Source: Amycolatopsis tucumanensis | Lineage (GTDB): Bacteria > Actinomycetota > Actinomycetes > Mycobacteriales > Pseudonocardiaceae | Assembly: GCF_021654135.1 (NCBI RefSeq) | Contig: NZ_JAKGSD010000048.1 | Coordinates: 1 to 64,000, forward strand | Length of the DNA: 64,000 nucleotides | Direction of reading: 5' to 3' | Shown here: one piece after another, positions 33,932 through 42,102 of the stretch | Layout: each line of letters starts with the position of its first letter | How positions within the stretch are numbered: the stretch's first letter is position 1 | Notes under the pieces: generated by a model | Database searches by the model: none | Told to the model about the DNA's origin: nothing | Seen by the model: the letters and a program-made list of their open reading frames with translations, nothing else | Translations under genes and position numbers: made by a program

Positions 33932-35079
33932 CGGACATGAGTCCGAACAGCGGCCCGCTCTCGGGTGTCCTGATCGCGGACTTCTCCCGGATCCTGGCGG
34001 GCCCGTACGCCACCATGCTCCTCGCCGACCTGGGCGCGGACGTGGTCAAGGTGGAGGGCCCGGCCGGGGACGACACGCGCTCGTGGATGCCGCCGGTGCG
34101 CGACGGCGTGTCGACTTATTACCTCGCCATCAACCGGGGGAAGCGCTCCATCGCGCTGGACCTCCGCGACGCGGCCGACGCCGGCGTGGCGCGGGAGCTG
34201 GCGCGGCGGGCCGACGTGCTGATCGAGAACTTCAAGCCGGGCGGGCTGGGCAAGTACGGCCTGGACTTCGAGGCCGTGCGGGAGGGCAACCCGGGCATCG
34301 TCTACGCCTCGATCAGCGGCTTCGGCTCCGGCGCCGGCCGGGACGTGCCGGGTTACGACCTGATGGTGCAGGCGATCTCCGGTCTGATGTCGCTGACCGG
34401 CGATCCGGACGGGCCGCCGTACCGGGCCGGGATCTCGGTGTTCGACGTGATGGCGGGCAACCACGCGGTGATCGGGATCCTGGCCGCGCTGCGGCACCGG
34501 GAGGCGACCGGGCAGGGGCAGCACGTCGAGGTGAACCTGTTGTCCTCGGCGCTGACCGGGCTGGTCAACCACAGTTCCGCGTACGTGGCGGGCGGCACCG
34601 TGCCGTACCGCATGGGCAACGCGCACCCGAGCGTGTTCCCGTACGAACCGCTGCCGACGGCGGACAACGACCTGATCGTGGCCGCGGGCAACGACGCCCA
34701 GTTCGTCAAGCTCTGCCAGGTCCTGGGCATCCCGGAGATCGCGGAGGACGAGAGGTTCGCCCGCAACGCCGACCGCACCGCCAACCGCGAGGAGCTGCGG
34801 CCGATCCTCGTGGACCGGCTCAAGCACCGTGGCGCGGTGGAGTGGTTCGACCTGCTGGTGGCGGCCGGGGTGCCGTGCGGGCCGATCAACACCATCGACG
34901 GCGGGTTCGCGATGGCCGAGCGGTTCGAGCTGGACCCGGTCGTGACGGTCGGCGGCATCCCCACGACACGGCACCCGATCCGGTTCTCGCGGACCCCGGT
35001 GTCCTACCGCCTGCCGCCGCCGGAGCTGGACGAGCACGGCGCGGAGATCCGCAAGTGGCTGGAGGAGGATGGTGGCTGA
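33928..35079 (+). CDS. CaiB/BaiF-type (family III) CoA-transferase
   Basis: A 383-residue enzyme of the formyl-CoA transferase/carnitine dehydratase family. The N-terminal motif VLIADFSRILAGPYATMLLADLGADVVKVE and the GYDLMVQAISGLMSLTG segment are hallmarks. The catalytic aspartate of the family corresponds to the D in GYDLMVQ. It would transfer CoA to a carboxylic acid intermediate. The neighbouring citryl-CoA-lyase-like gene suggests the product is a citrate-like CoA thioester that is then cleaved. The ATG overlaps the upstream stop. Confidence 0.86.
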   Translation: MTDMSPNSGPLSGVLIADFSRILAGPYATMLLADLGADVVKVEGPAGDDTRSWMPPVRDGVSTYYLAINRGKRSIALDLRDAADAGVARELARRADVLIENFKPGGLGKYGLDFEAVREGNPGIVYASISGFGSGAGRDVPGYDLMVQAISGLMSLTGDPDGPPYRAGISVFDVMAGNHAVIGILAALRHREATGQGQHVEVNLLSSALTGLVNHSSAYVAGGTVPYRMGNAHPSVFPYEPLPTADNDLIVAAGNDAQFVKLCQVLGIPEIAEDERFARNADRTANREELRPILVDRLKHRGAVEWFDLLVAAGVPCGPINTIDGGFAMAERFELDPVVTVGGIPTTRHPIRFSRTPVSYRLPPPELDEHGAEIRKWLEEDGG

Positions 35080-35866
35080 GTATCCGACAGCCCAGTACCC
35101 GACAGCACTGGGTGCGTCGTCGCTGGAGAAGATCACGTTGCTGGGCCGGGACCTGGCGCGGGACGTGATGGGCGAGGTCGGCTTCGGCGAGCTGGCGTTC
35201 TGGCTGGCCACCCAGCGGCGGCCCAGCAAGGGCGAGACGCGGGTGTTCGAGGCCGTGCTCGCCGCGCTGGCCGATCACGGGTTCACCCCGACCGCGATCG
35301 TGACGCGGCTGACGTATCTGTCGGCGCCCGATTCGATCCAGGGCGCGCTGGCCGCCGGACTGCTCGGCGGCGGCTCTCGGTTCCTCGGCGTGACCGAGGA
35401 TTGCGGCCGGTTCCTGCACCACGCACTGTCCACAACAGACCGGCCGGTCGACGACGAGCTGGCGCTGGAGATCGTGCGGGCCGAGCGTGCGGCGGGCCGG
35501 TTCATCCCGGGGCTCGGCCACCACGTCCACAAGAACGGCGATCCCCGCACCCCGCGGCTGTTCGAGATCGCCCGCGAGGAGGGCAAGTTCGGGCCGCACC
35601 TCGCGTTGTTCGAGGCCATCGGGCGCGTGCACCCGCAGGTGCTCGGGAAGACGTTGCCGCTCAACGGAGCCGGCGCGTGCGGCGCGGCGCTGGCCGACCT
35701 CGGGCTGCCGCTGGAACTGCTGCGTGGGTTCGCCCTGCTGGCCCGCGCCGCGGGGCTCATCGGGCAGCTCGCCGAGGAACTGCGCACGCCCGTCGCGAAC
35801 GAGATCTTCCTGTCCGTCGACCTCAACAACCGGCCCGTCCCACCGGCAGGAGGCAACCATGGCTGA
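35069..35866 (+). CDS. Citryl-CoA lyase-like (citrate synthase superfamily) protein
   Basis: A 265-residue short member of the citrate synthase fold. The conserved histidine segments FTPTAIVTRLTYLSAPDSIQGA and IPGLGHHVHKNGDPRTP (active-site His region) are present, as is a C-terminal FLSVDL segment. Its length fits the stand-alone citryl-CoA lyase domain rather than a full citrate synthase (about 430 residues). It likely splits a citryl-CoA-like thioester into acetyl-CoA and an oxoacid. The ATG lies directly against GGAGGAGG, so the GTG at 35072 or a later codon may be used. Confidence 0.78.
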   Translation: MVAEYPTAQYPTALGASSLEKITLLGRDLARDVMGEVGFGELAFWLATQRRPSKGETRVFEAVLAALADHGFTPTAIVTRLTYLSAPDSIQGALAAGLLGGGSRFLGVTEDCGRFLHHALSTTDRPVDDELALEIVRAERAAGRFIPGLGHHVHKNGDPRTPRLFEIAREEGKFGPHLALFEAIGRVHPQVLGKTLPLNGAGACGAALADLGLPLELLRGFALLARAAGLIGQLAEELRTPVANEIFLSVDLNNRPVPPAGGNHG

Positions 35867-36719
35867 ACTGGTCGCGGTGATCGCGTCCACGCACCACCCG
35901 TTCTACTACCGGGCCAGCACGGCCACCGGCGCGGACCGCCCGGACTTCGCGGACGAGTGGGTCCGCAAGGTCGAGGCGTTCCGCGAGACCCTGACCCGGG
36001 CCCGGCCGGACGTGCTCGTGATGGTCGGCTCGGACCACTTCCACCAGCTGTGGCTGGACAACATGCCGCAGTTCCTGGTCGGCAAGGCGCCCTTCTACGA
36101 CGCGAACTTCTACAACGAGGAACGCGAGTTCGGGCTGCCGCGGATGCTGCTGAAGGGGCAGGAGGACCTGTCCGCGTACGTGCTGCGGGAAGGTCTCGAC
36201 GCCGGTTTCGACCTCGCGTTCTCCAACGAACTGCGCATCGACCACTCGATCACGTGCCCGATCATCACGCTGCGGCCGCAGAACGACCTGCCGATCGTCC
36301 CGATCTACACCAACATCTTCGCGCCGCCGCTGCCGCAGCCGAAGCGGTTCGTCCAACTGGGACGGACGGTCCGGCAGCTGATCGAGTCGTGGCCGTCGGA
36401 CCAGCGGGTCGCCGTCATCGGCACCGGGCACCTCTCGCTCGAACTGGGCGGTCCGCGGCAGTTCGGGCCGCACGGGCCGGATCCGGAGTTCGACCGCAAG
36501 GCCGTCGACTGGATCGCCAACGGCGACATCGAGAAGTGCCTGGGCGAGGTGACGCTGGAGAGCCTGCACCTGCCCGGCAACGCCACGCACGGGTTCATGG
36601 ACTTCATGCTGATGATGGGTGTGGCGGGGGAGGGGCAGCGGGTCGACTACGTCGACACCTACGACCTGTTCCACACGATGGAGGCCTACTTCACCTGGTA
36701 CCCGGGAGGTCCGCGGTGA
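35859..36719 (+). CDS. Extradiol ring-cleavage dioxygenase, class III, catalytic (LigB-like) subunit
   Basis: A 286-residue LigB-superfamily protein. Fe(II) ligands typical of protocatechuate 4,5-dioxygenase-type enzymes are visible: ASTHHPFYY (about residue 12) and GSDHFHQLW (about 57). The catalytic histidine is in IGTGHLSLELGG (about 190). It should cleave an aromatic diol meta to the hydroxyl pair. Substrate could be protocatechuate, gallate or an amino/hydroxylated relative. It overlaps the lyase gene by 8 bases and the LigA-like gene by 4 bases, as expected for a two-subunit enzyme. Confidence 0.85.
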   Translation: MAELVAVIASTHHPFYYRASTATGADRPDFADEWVRKVEAFRETLTRARPDVLVMVGSDHFHQLWLDNMPQFLVGKAPFYDANFYNEEREFGLPRMLLKGQEDLSAYVLREGLDAGFDLAFSNELRIDHSITCPIITLRPQNDLPIVPIYTNIFAPPLPQPKRFVQLGRTVRQLIESWPSDQRVAVIGTGHLSLELGGPRQFGPHGPDPEFDRKAVDWIANGDIEKCLGEVTLESLHLPGNATHGFMDFMLMMGVAGEGQRVDYVDTYDLFHTMEAYFTWYPGGPR

Positions 36720-37075
36720 GCAAGTACCTGCTGGACAAGTTCCTGTTCACCGTCGACCGCGACCCGGAGCTGGTCGAGCGCTACCGCGAGGACCCGGCCG
36801 GGACGGTCGCGTGGTGGGAGGAGACGCAGGCGAACCGGATCCTGAACTGCGTGGGCGCGGAATCCTCGACGTGGCTGGCGTTCGAGGAGGAGGAGCGCGC
36901 GGCGCTGGCCGGGCACGACTACGTGAAGCTCTTCGAGCTGGGCGCGCACCCGTTCCTGACGCTGACGCTGTTCATCGGGATGTTCGAGCGGGACCACGGG
37001 CCGCTGGAGTTCCAGAAGGAGTACGCGCGGCGGCTGGCGCACTTCTCGTTGCCATATCCGGACATCACCACGTAG
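36716..37075 (+). CDS. LigA-like small subunit of the extradiol dioxygenase
   Basis: A 119-residue helical protein resembling the alpha subunit of protocatechuate 4,5-dioxygenase (LigA), which covers the active site of LigB. Typical features are the N-terminal YLLDKFLFTVDRDPELVERY helix pair and the LFELGAHPFLTLTLF segment. The GTG overlaps the LigB stop. It has no catalytic residues of its own. Confidence 0.8.
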   Translation: MSKYLLDKFLFTVDRDPELVERYREDPAGTVAWWEETQANRILNCVGAESSTWLAFEEEERAALAGHDYVKLFELGAHPFLTLTLFIGMFERDHGPLEFQKEYARRLAHFSLPYPDITT

Positions 37076-37209
37076 GCTCACGGCGTGATCACCGGAACGG
37101 CCTCGCGCCACACACGGGAAGGCGATCCGGTGACGGTCTGATCGGCGCGCGTGGACCGCCGGGAGCATCCGCTTCCGCGCTGTCCACCCGACCGATCGAA
37201 AGGACTTCC

Positions 37210-37584
37210 TTGACCGTCACCTTCAACCACACCATCATCGCCGCCAAGGACCGCCACGAGTCGGCCCGCTTCTTCCGTGAACTGCTGGAAGTCGCCGAGG
37301 CCCCGTCGTGGGGGCCGTTCGTCAACGTCATGCTCGACGGGGGCGTGCTGCTGCAGTTCGCCGAACCGCCGGTCGATATCCAGATGCAGCACTACGCCTT
37401 CCTCGTCGACGACGAGCTGTTCGACCGCGCCTACGCGCGGCTCGTCGAGCGGGGCATCGAGCACTGGGCGGATCCGCAGACCACGCGGCCCGGCGAGATC
37501 AACCACGGGCACGGCGGCCGTGGGGTCTACTTCAAGGACCCCGCGGGGCACGCGATCGAGCTCATCACGCGGCCCTACCTGTAG
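37210..37584 (+). CDS. VOC (glyoxalase/bleomycin-resistance-like) protein
   Basis: A 124-residue vicinal-oxygen-chelate fold protein. The start is the TTG at 37210, supported by AAAGGA at 37199. Beta-alpha-beta modules begin FNHTIIAAKDRHESARFF and end VYFKDPAGHAIELITRPYL. The His near residue 7 and the Glu near residue 118 are the usual metal ligands. It is separated from the dioxygenase genes by 134 bases that could hold its own promoter. It may act on a ring-cleavage intermediate, or be a binding or resistance protein. Confidence 0.75.
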   Translation: MTVTFNHTIIAAKDRHESARFFRELLEVAEAPSWGPFVNVMLDGGVLLQFAEPPVDIQMQHYAFLVDDELFDRAYARLVERGIEHWADPQTTRPGEINHGHGGRGVYFKDPAGHAIELITRPYL

Positions 37585-37620
37585 TGGATGTGCTGTGGCG
37601 GCTCGCTCGGCGAACGTCGC

Positions 37621-38418
37621 CTAGGAAACCGTCTTGATGGGGCGGGCGTGCCAGGAGTCCCAGTCGGAGCCGATCGCGCCCGCCGTCTTCAGCAGCAGCG
37701 GCAGGTGGTGGCCGATCAGCGTGTCCATCGTCGTCTCGGCGGCGTGCGCGTTCACGTTGACCGCGGCCACCACCCGGCCGTCCCCGTCGCGGATGGGCGC
37801 CGCCACCGAGCGGATGCCCAGCGCCAGCTGCTGATCGGTGGCCGCCCAGCCCTTCGTGCGCACGTCGCGCAGCAGGGCGTCGATCTCGTCGCGGCCCGGC
37901 TGCCAGCGGGGTTCGACGCCGGACCGGCTCGGCTCGGCCAGCACCCGGTCCAGCTCGTCCGGCGTCAGCGCGGCGAGCAGGACCTTGCCCAGCGACGTCT
38001 GCACGGCCGGGAACCGCGTGCCGATCGTGACGGCCAGCGCGACCAGCTTCGGCACCGCCACGCGCGCCACGTACACGATGTCGGACCCGTCGAGCTGCGC
38101 GATCGAGCACGACTCGTTCGTCCGGGCGACCAGGTCCTCCAGGTGCGGGCGGGCGAGGTCCCACAGGTTCGCCGAACCGATGTAGGCCATGCCGAGGTCG
38201 AGCACGCGCGGGGTGAGCGAGAAGCCGCGCTCGCCGCCGCGCACGTAACCGAGCTGTTCGAGGGTGATGAGGATGCGCCGCGCGGTCGGGCGCGCCAGCC
38301 CGGTCGCGGTGGCGACCTCGGACAGCGTCATCACCGGGCGGCCGGGCCGGAAGGCGCACAGGACGTCCAGGCCGCGGGCCAGGGCCTCGATGAAGTCCGG
38401 ATTGCCGTCTCGACGCAT
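37621..38418 (-). CDS. IclR-family transcriptional regulator
   Basis: A 265-residue regulator. A winged helix-turn-helix occupies about residues 12-75 (TLSEVATATGLARPTARRIL) and an IclR effector domain about 85-255, with the typical SLGKVLLAAL and AAVNVNAHAAE motifs. Such PcaR/PobR-like proteins commonly control aromatic catabolism. It converges on the ring-cleavage operon from its 3' end and is the obvious candidate regulator; the dyad at 31935 is a possible site. Confidence 0.87.
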   Translation of the reverse strand: MRRDGNPDFIEALARGLDVLCAFRPGRPVMTLSEVATATGLARPTARRILITLEQLGYVRGGERGFSLTPRVLDLGMAYIGSANLWDLARPHLEDLVARTNESCSIAQLDGSDIVYVARVAVPKLVALAVTIGTRFPAVQTSLGKVLLAALTPDELDRVLAEPSRSGVEPRWQPGRDEIDALLRDVRTKGWAATDQQLALGIRSVAAPIRDGDGRVVAAVNVNAHAAETTMDTLIGHHLPLLLKTAGAIGSDWDSWHARPIKTVS

Positions 38419-38465
38419 ACCAGCAGGTTAGCCGCCACGGCCCCGCGTCGCGGACAATGGCGTCC

Positions 38466-39080
38466 ATGGGCGTCTACGCGAACCGCATCCGGCCACGGCT
38501 CGTCAACGCTGCCTGCGGGGCCGCGCAGGCGCACCCGCACCGGGAACGCACCTGCGCCGGGCTGCGCGGCCGGGTGCTGGAGATCGGCTTCGGCTCCGGC
38601 CTGAACGTGCCCTTCTACCCGGCGGCGGTCACGGAGGTCGTCGCCATCGAGCCGTCGGACGCGGCCTGGCGGCTGGCGAGTGGACGGCTGGCCGCGTCCG
38701 CCGTGCCGGTCGAGCGCGCCGGCCTGGACGGGCAGTCGCTGCCCGTGCCCGCGGACAGCTGCGACACCGCGCTGACGACCTGGACGCTGTGCGCCATCCC
38801 GGACCCCGCCGCCGCGGTGCGGGAGATCCGGCGGGTCCTCAAACCCGGCGGCACACTGCACTTCGCCGAGCACGGCCTCGCGCCGGACGCGGGCGTCCGG
38901 CGGTGGCAACGCCGGCTGAACCCGCTGCAGCGCGCGGTGTTCGGCTGCCGCCTGACCAACCCCGTCTCGGACCTGCTGACCGCGGCCGGGTTCGCCATCC
39001 GGGTGCTCGACGTGTTCTACGAGGCCGGCGCGCCGCGGCCGTTCGGCGCGCAGTCGGTCGGGGTCGCCGTCGCGCCCTAG
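38466..39080 (+). CDS. Class I SAM-dependent methyltransferase
   Basis: A 204-residue methyltransferase of the UbiE/phospholipid-methyltransferase-like type. The SAM loop VLEIGFGSGLNVPFY (about 35-50), the acidic VVAIEPSD, and the motif DTALTTWTLCAIPD are clear. The ATG at 38466 gives the usual family start MGVYANRIRPRLV; an in-frame ATG at 38457 is possible. No ribosome binding site is apparent, so the transcript may be leaderless. The stop overlaps the convergent sirtuin gene. Substrate unknown. Confidence 0.82.
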   Translation: MGVYANRIRPRLVNAACGAAQAHPHRERTCAGLRGRVLEIGFGSGLNVPFYPAAVTEVVAIEPSDAAWRLASGRLAASAVPVERAGLDGQSLPVPADSCDTALTTWTLCAIPDPAAAVREIRRVLKPGGTLHFAEHGLAPDAGVRRWQRRLNPLQRAVFGCRLTNPVSDLLTAAGFAIRVLDVFYEAGAPRPFGAQSVGVAVAP

Positions 39081-39952
39081 ACAGCCAGGCGCGCGACCAG
39101 CTCGGTGAGCGCGCGGCCCAGCGGCAGGTCCACCCGCACGTCCGCGTACTTGTCGCCGCGGGTGGGGCCCTGGTTGATGATCGCCACCGGCTTGCCGGCC
39201 TCGGCGGCGCGGCGGACGAACCGCAGCCCGGACATGACCGTCAGGGACGAGCCGAGCACCAGCAGCGCGGACGCCTCGTCCACCAGCCGGAAGCAACGGT
39301 CCACACGGGACGGTTCGACGTTCTCGCCGAAGAACACCACGTCCGGCTTCAGCACGCCCGCGCAGGCGGTGCACGGCACGACGCGGAAGCCCCGCACGTC
39401 GTCGTCGGCCAGTTCCACGTCGCCGTCCGGGTTGACGCGCGTCGCGGTCGCCGTGAAGTGCGGGTTCGCCTCGCGCAGGCGGCGGTCCAGCTCCTCGCGG
39501 GGTGACAACGCGCGACAGGACAGGCACACGACCCGGTCCAGGCTGCCGTGCAACTCGACCGCGTCCGGCGTGCCCGCCGCCTGGTGCAAGCCGTCGACGT
39601 TCTGCGTGATCACGCCGCCGACCACGCCCGCGGCCCGCAGCGCCGTCACCGCGCGGTGGCCGTCGTTGGGGCGCGCCCGCGCGATCGTGCGCCAGCCGAG
39701 GTGGCTGCGCGCCCAGTACCGGCGCCGCGCGTGCTCGGCCGCCACGAACTCCTGGTACGTCATCGGCGTGTGGCGCCGCAGGCTGCCGGTGGCGCCGCGG
39801 TAGTCCGGGATCCCGGATTCGGTCGACAGCCCGGCGCCGCTCAGCACGACCACGCCGCCCCCGTCGGCGATGCGGACCACCTCGTCCAGGCTGGTCGTCC
39901 GGGGCAGCGGCTCACCGGCCGGCGTCCAGCTCAGGGTCGGTCGCGTCCGCAC
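39077..39952 (-). CDS. NAD-dependent protein deacetylase (sirtuin)
   Basis: A 291-residue classical SIR2 enzyme. The NAD-binding motif VLSGAGLSTESGIPDYR, the TQNVDGLH motif, the catalytic His in VELHGSL, and two zinc cysteine pairs (CLSC and CTAC) are all present. The GTG start at 39952 is the first sensible start upstream of the domain, though its ribosome binding site is weak. It should remove acyl groups from lysines using NAD. It is unrelated to the SIR2-like defence-type gene at 44120. Confidence 0.9.
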   Translation of the reverse strand: MRTRPTLSWTPAGEPLPRTTSLDEVVRIADGGGVVVLSGAGLSTESGIPDYRGATGSLRRHTPMTYQEFVAAEHARRRYWARSHLGWRTIARARPNDGHRAVTALRAAGVVGGVITQNVDGLHQAAGTPDAVELHGSLDRVVCLSCRALSPREELDRRLREANPHFTATATRVNPDGDVELADDDVRGFRVVPCTACAGVLKPDVVFFGENVEPSRVDRCFRLVDEASALLVLGSSLTVMSGLRFVRRAAEAGKPVAIINQGPTRGDKYADVRVDLPLGRALTELVARLAV

Positions 39953-40015
39953 CCCACGAGTGTACGTGCGGAAATCCGGTTGGCCGCCGGGCACGGGCGC
40001 TGCGATCATCCGGCC

Positions 40016-40522
40016 GTGTCCCTCCTGCGCTGGCAGTTCGACCTGACCTGGTCGCTGGCCGACCTCCACCTGAGCGCCCTCACCCCGGCGGACTTCCGCT
40101 GGGAGCCGGGCCCGCTGACCTGGCACGTCCGTGAGGCCGGGGACGGCTGGACGATCGACTGGGCGGACACCGAGCCGGACCCGGTGCCGGTGCCCACCAT
40201 CGCCTGGATCGCCTGGCACGTCGGCTGGTGGTGGAGCGTCACGCTGGACCACGCGCACGGCCGCCGGCCCCGCGAGCGCGAGTCGGTCGGCTGGCCCGGT
40301 GACGAGAACGCCGTGGCCTGGCTGCGCGAGCTGGCCGCCGACTGGGGCGGCGTCCTCGACCGACTGTCCGATCCGGACGCTCCCGCCGCCTTCCCGTGGC
40401 CGGCCGAGGCCGGGCTCACGGTGGCGCACCAGGCCGCCTGGGTGAACGCGGAGCTGATGAAGAACGCGGCCGAGATCGGGCAGCTGCGCCTGCTGCGGGC
40501 GGCTCAGGCCACGTCGGGCTGA
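40016..40522 (+). CDS. DinB-superfamily protein
   Basis: A 168-residue four-helix-bundle protein of the DinB/YfiT type. The metal-binding His pattern is visible as TIAWIAWHVGWWWSVTLDHAHG and a later VAHQAAWVNAELMKNAAEIGQLRLL. The start is a GTG at 40016. Many such proteins are mycothiol-dependent transferases or hydrolases in actinobacteria. The 3' end overlaps the convergent MerR gene by 19 bases. Confidence 0.72.
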   Translation: MSLLRWQFDLTWSLADLHLSALTPADFRWEPGPLTWHVREAGDGWTIDWADTEPDPVPVPTIAWIAWHVGWWWSVTLDHAHGRRPRERESVGWPGDENAVAWLRELAADWGGVLDRLSDPDAPAAFPWPAEAGLTVAHQAAWVNAELMKNAAEIGQLRLLRAAQATSG

Positions 40523-40881
40523 AGGCCCTGCCGCACGATGTCCAGGTACTCGCTGATCGCGTCCCGGTTGCGGGTGAGGCAGTCGATGCGCCGCGTCATC
40601 CGGTCGCGCTCGCGTTCCAGCGTCGCCAGCATCTCCGGCGTGGCGTCGGGGAAGTAGATCGTGCGCGGCTTGTCCAGGCACGGCAGGATCTGCTTGATGA
40701 TGCGCGTGGGCAGGCCCGCGTCGAGCAGGCCGCGGATCTGCAGCACCCGGTCGACGTTGTACTCGTCGTAGTCGCGGTAGCCGTTGGGCAGGCGCCGGGA
40801 CACGATGAGCCCCTGCTCCTCGTAGTAGCGCAGCAGGCGGCGGGGCGTTTCGGTGCGTTCCGACAGCTCCCCGATGCGCAT
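40504..40881 (-). CDS. MerR-family transcriptional regulator
   Basis: A 125-residue regulator with an N-terminal MerR winged helix (MRIGELSERTETPRRLLRYYEEQGLIV) and a coiled-coil dimer helix (about 78-115). There is no metal-binding cysteine cluster, which suggests an organic or drug ligand. It is divergent from the frameshifted MFS exporter gene, and a long dyad lies in the shared promoter region. Confidence 0.87.
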   Translation of the reverse strand: MRIGELSERTETPRRLLRYYEEQGLIVSRRLPNGYRDYDEYNVDRVLQIRGLLDAGLPTRIIKQILPCLDKPRTIYFPDATPEMLATLERERDRMTRRIDCLTRNRDAISEYLDIVRQGLQPDVA

Positions 40882-40901
40882 GTGGTCCCCCTCACAGCGG
40901 T

Positions 40902-40926
40902 TTGACCTTCACATCTGTGTGATGGT
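40902..40926. promoter_or_regulatory. MerR-type operator dyad
   Basis: An imperfect 22-bp palindrome (40905-40926, pattern ACCwTCACA-n4-TGTGAwGGT) overlaps a TTGACC -35-like hexamer (40902-40907) directly upstream of the MFS gene. A dyad placed next to the -35 element is the standard MerR activation layout. Confidence 0.55.
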
Positions 40927-40940
40927 TTCAGCATAACGCC

Positions 40941-42102
40941 GTGATCGATGTGCTGACCCCTCCCAGACTCCGGCTGCGGTCCCTGCTCGCGTTGACGACC
41001 GCGGCGTTCATCACCGTCCTCACCGAAGCCCTGCCCGCCGGCGTGCTGCCCGCGATGAGCGCCGACCTGCGCGTCGGCGAGTCCGCGATGGGGCAGGCCG
41101 TCACGATCTACGCGATCGGCACCGCGCTCGCGGCGATCCCGCTGTCCGCGGCGACCGCGGGCTGGCGCCGCAAGCGCCTGCTCCTCGCCGGGGTGGCCGG
41201 GTTCGCCGTCGCCAACACCGTCACCGCGGTGTCCGGCGCCTACGTGCTGACCATGGTCGGCCGGTTCGCCGCAGGCGTGGCGGCCGGCGTGGTGTGGGCG
41301 CTGCTCGCGGGGTACGCGCGGCGGCTGGCGCCGGAACACCTGCAGGGCAAGGCGATCGCGGTCGTGATGGCCGGCATCCCGCTCGCGTTGTCGCTCGGCG
41401 TCCCGGCGGGCACGGTTCCTCGGCGAGGTCGTCGGGTGGCGCGTGACGTTCGGCGTGATGTCGGTGATCGCCGTCGTGCTGATCGCCTGGATCGTCGCGG
41501 CCGTGCCGGACCAGCCGGGGCAGCGCGACGGCGGCCGGATCCCGGTGCGGCGCGCGGTCGCCGTCCCGGGCGTCGCGCCGGTCCTGGTCGTCACGCTCGT
41601 CTTCGTGCTGGCCCACAACGTCCTCTACACCTACCTGGCCACGTTCCTGCACGGCGTCCGGATCGACGTGGTGCTGCTGGTGTTCGGCGTCGCGTCGGTG
41701 CTGAGCATCGCGATCGTCGGCGCGCGCATCGACCGGCAACTGCGGGCGCTGACCGTCGTCGCGACGCTGCTGGTCGCCGTGGCCGCGGTGATCCTGGCCG
41801 TGCTGTCCGGCAACGCGGTGCTCGTCTACGCCGGGGCCGCGCTGTGGGGGCTGGGCTGGGGCGGGGTGCCGACGCTGCTGCAGACAGCCGCCGGGAACCC
41901 GGGCGGCGAGGCGGCGGACCCCGCGCAGGCCGCGCTGGTGACGTTGTGGAACGCGGCCATGGCGGGCGGCGGCGTGGTCGGCGGGGTCCTGCTCGACGCG
42001 TTCGGGCCCGGCGTGTTCCCGTGGACCGTGCTGGTGCTGCTCGTGCCGGTGCTGGCCGTCGTGCTCGGCGCACGCCGGCACGGCTTCCCGGCTAGTTCGT
42101 GA
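40941..42102 (+). pseudogene. MFS transporter gene broken by a 1-base frameshift
   Basis: The first frame (from the GTG at 40941) encodes the first five or so membrane segments of a DHA1/AraJ-type MFS exporter, ending IPLALSLGVPAGT. An extra G at 41413-41414 then shifts the frame. The second half continues in the next frame as FLGEVVGWRVTFGVMS and runs to the stop at 42102. Removing one base would give a normal protein of about 387 residues. No other damage is visible, so it is either a very recent mutation or a sequencing error. It is probably controlled by the divergent MerR. Confidence 0.85.

Noticed and set aside
35081..35108. Short tandem repeat at the start of the citryl-CoA-lyase-like gene encoding YPTAQYPTA
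   Set aside because: Only two short units; more likely chance or a variable N-terminus than a functional repeat.
39077..39952. The sirtuin as a defence gene paired with the SIR2-like protein at 44120
   Set aside because: It has complete zinc cysteines and classical deacetylase motifs and lies in an unrelated unit, so it is an ordinary protein deacetylase.
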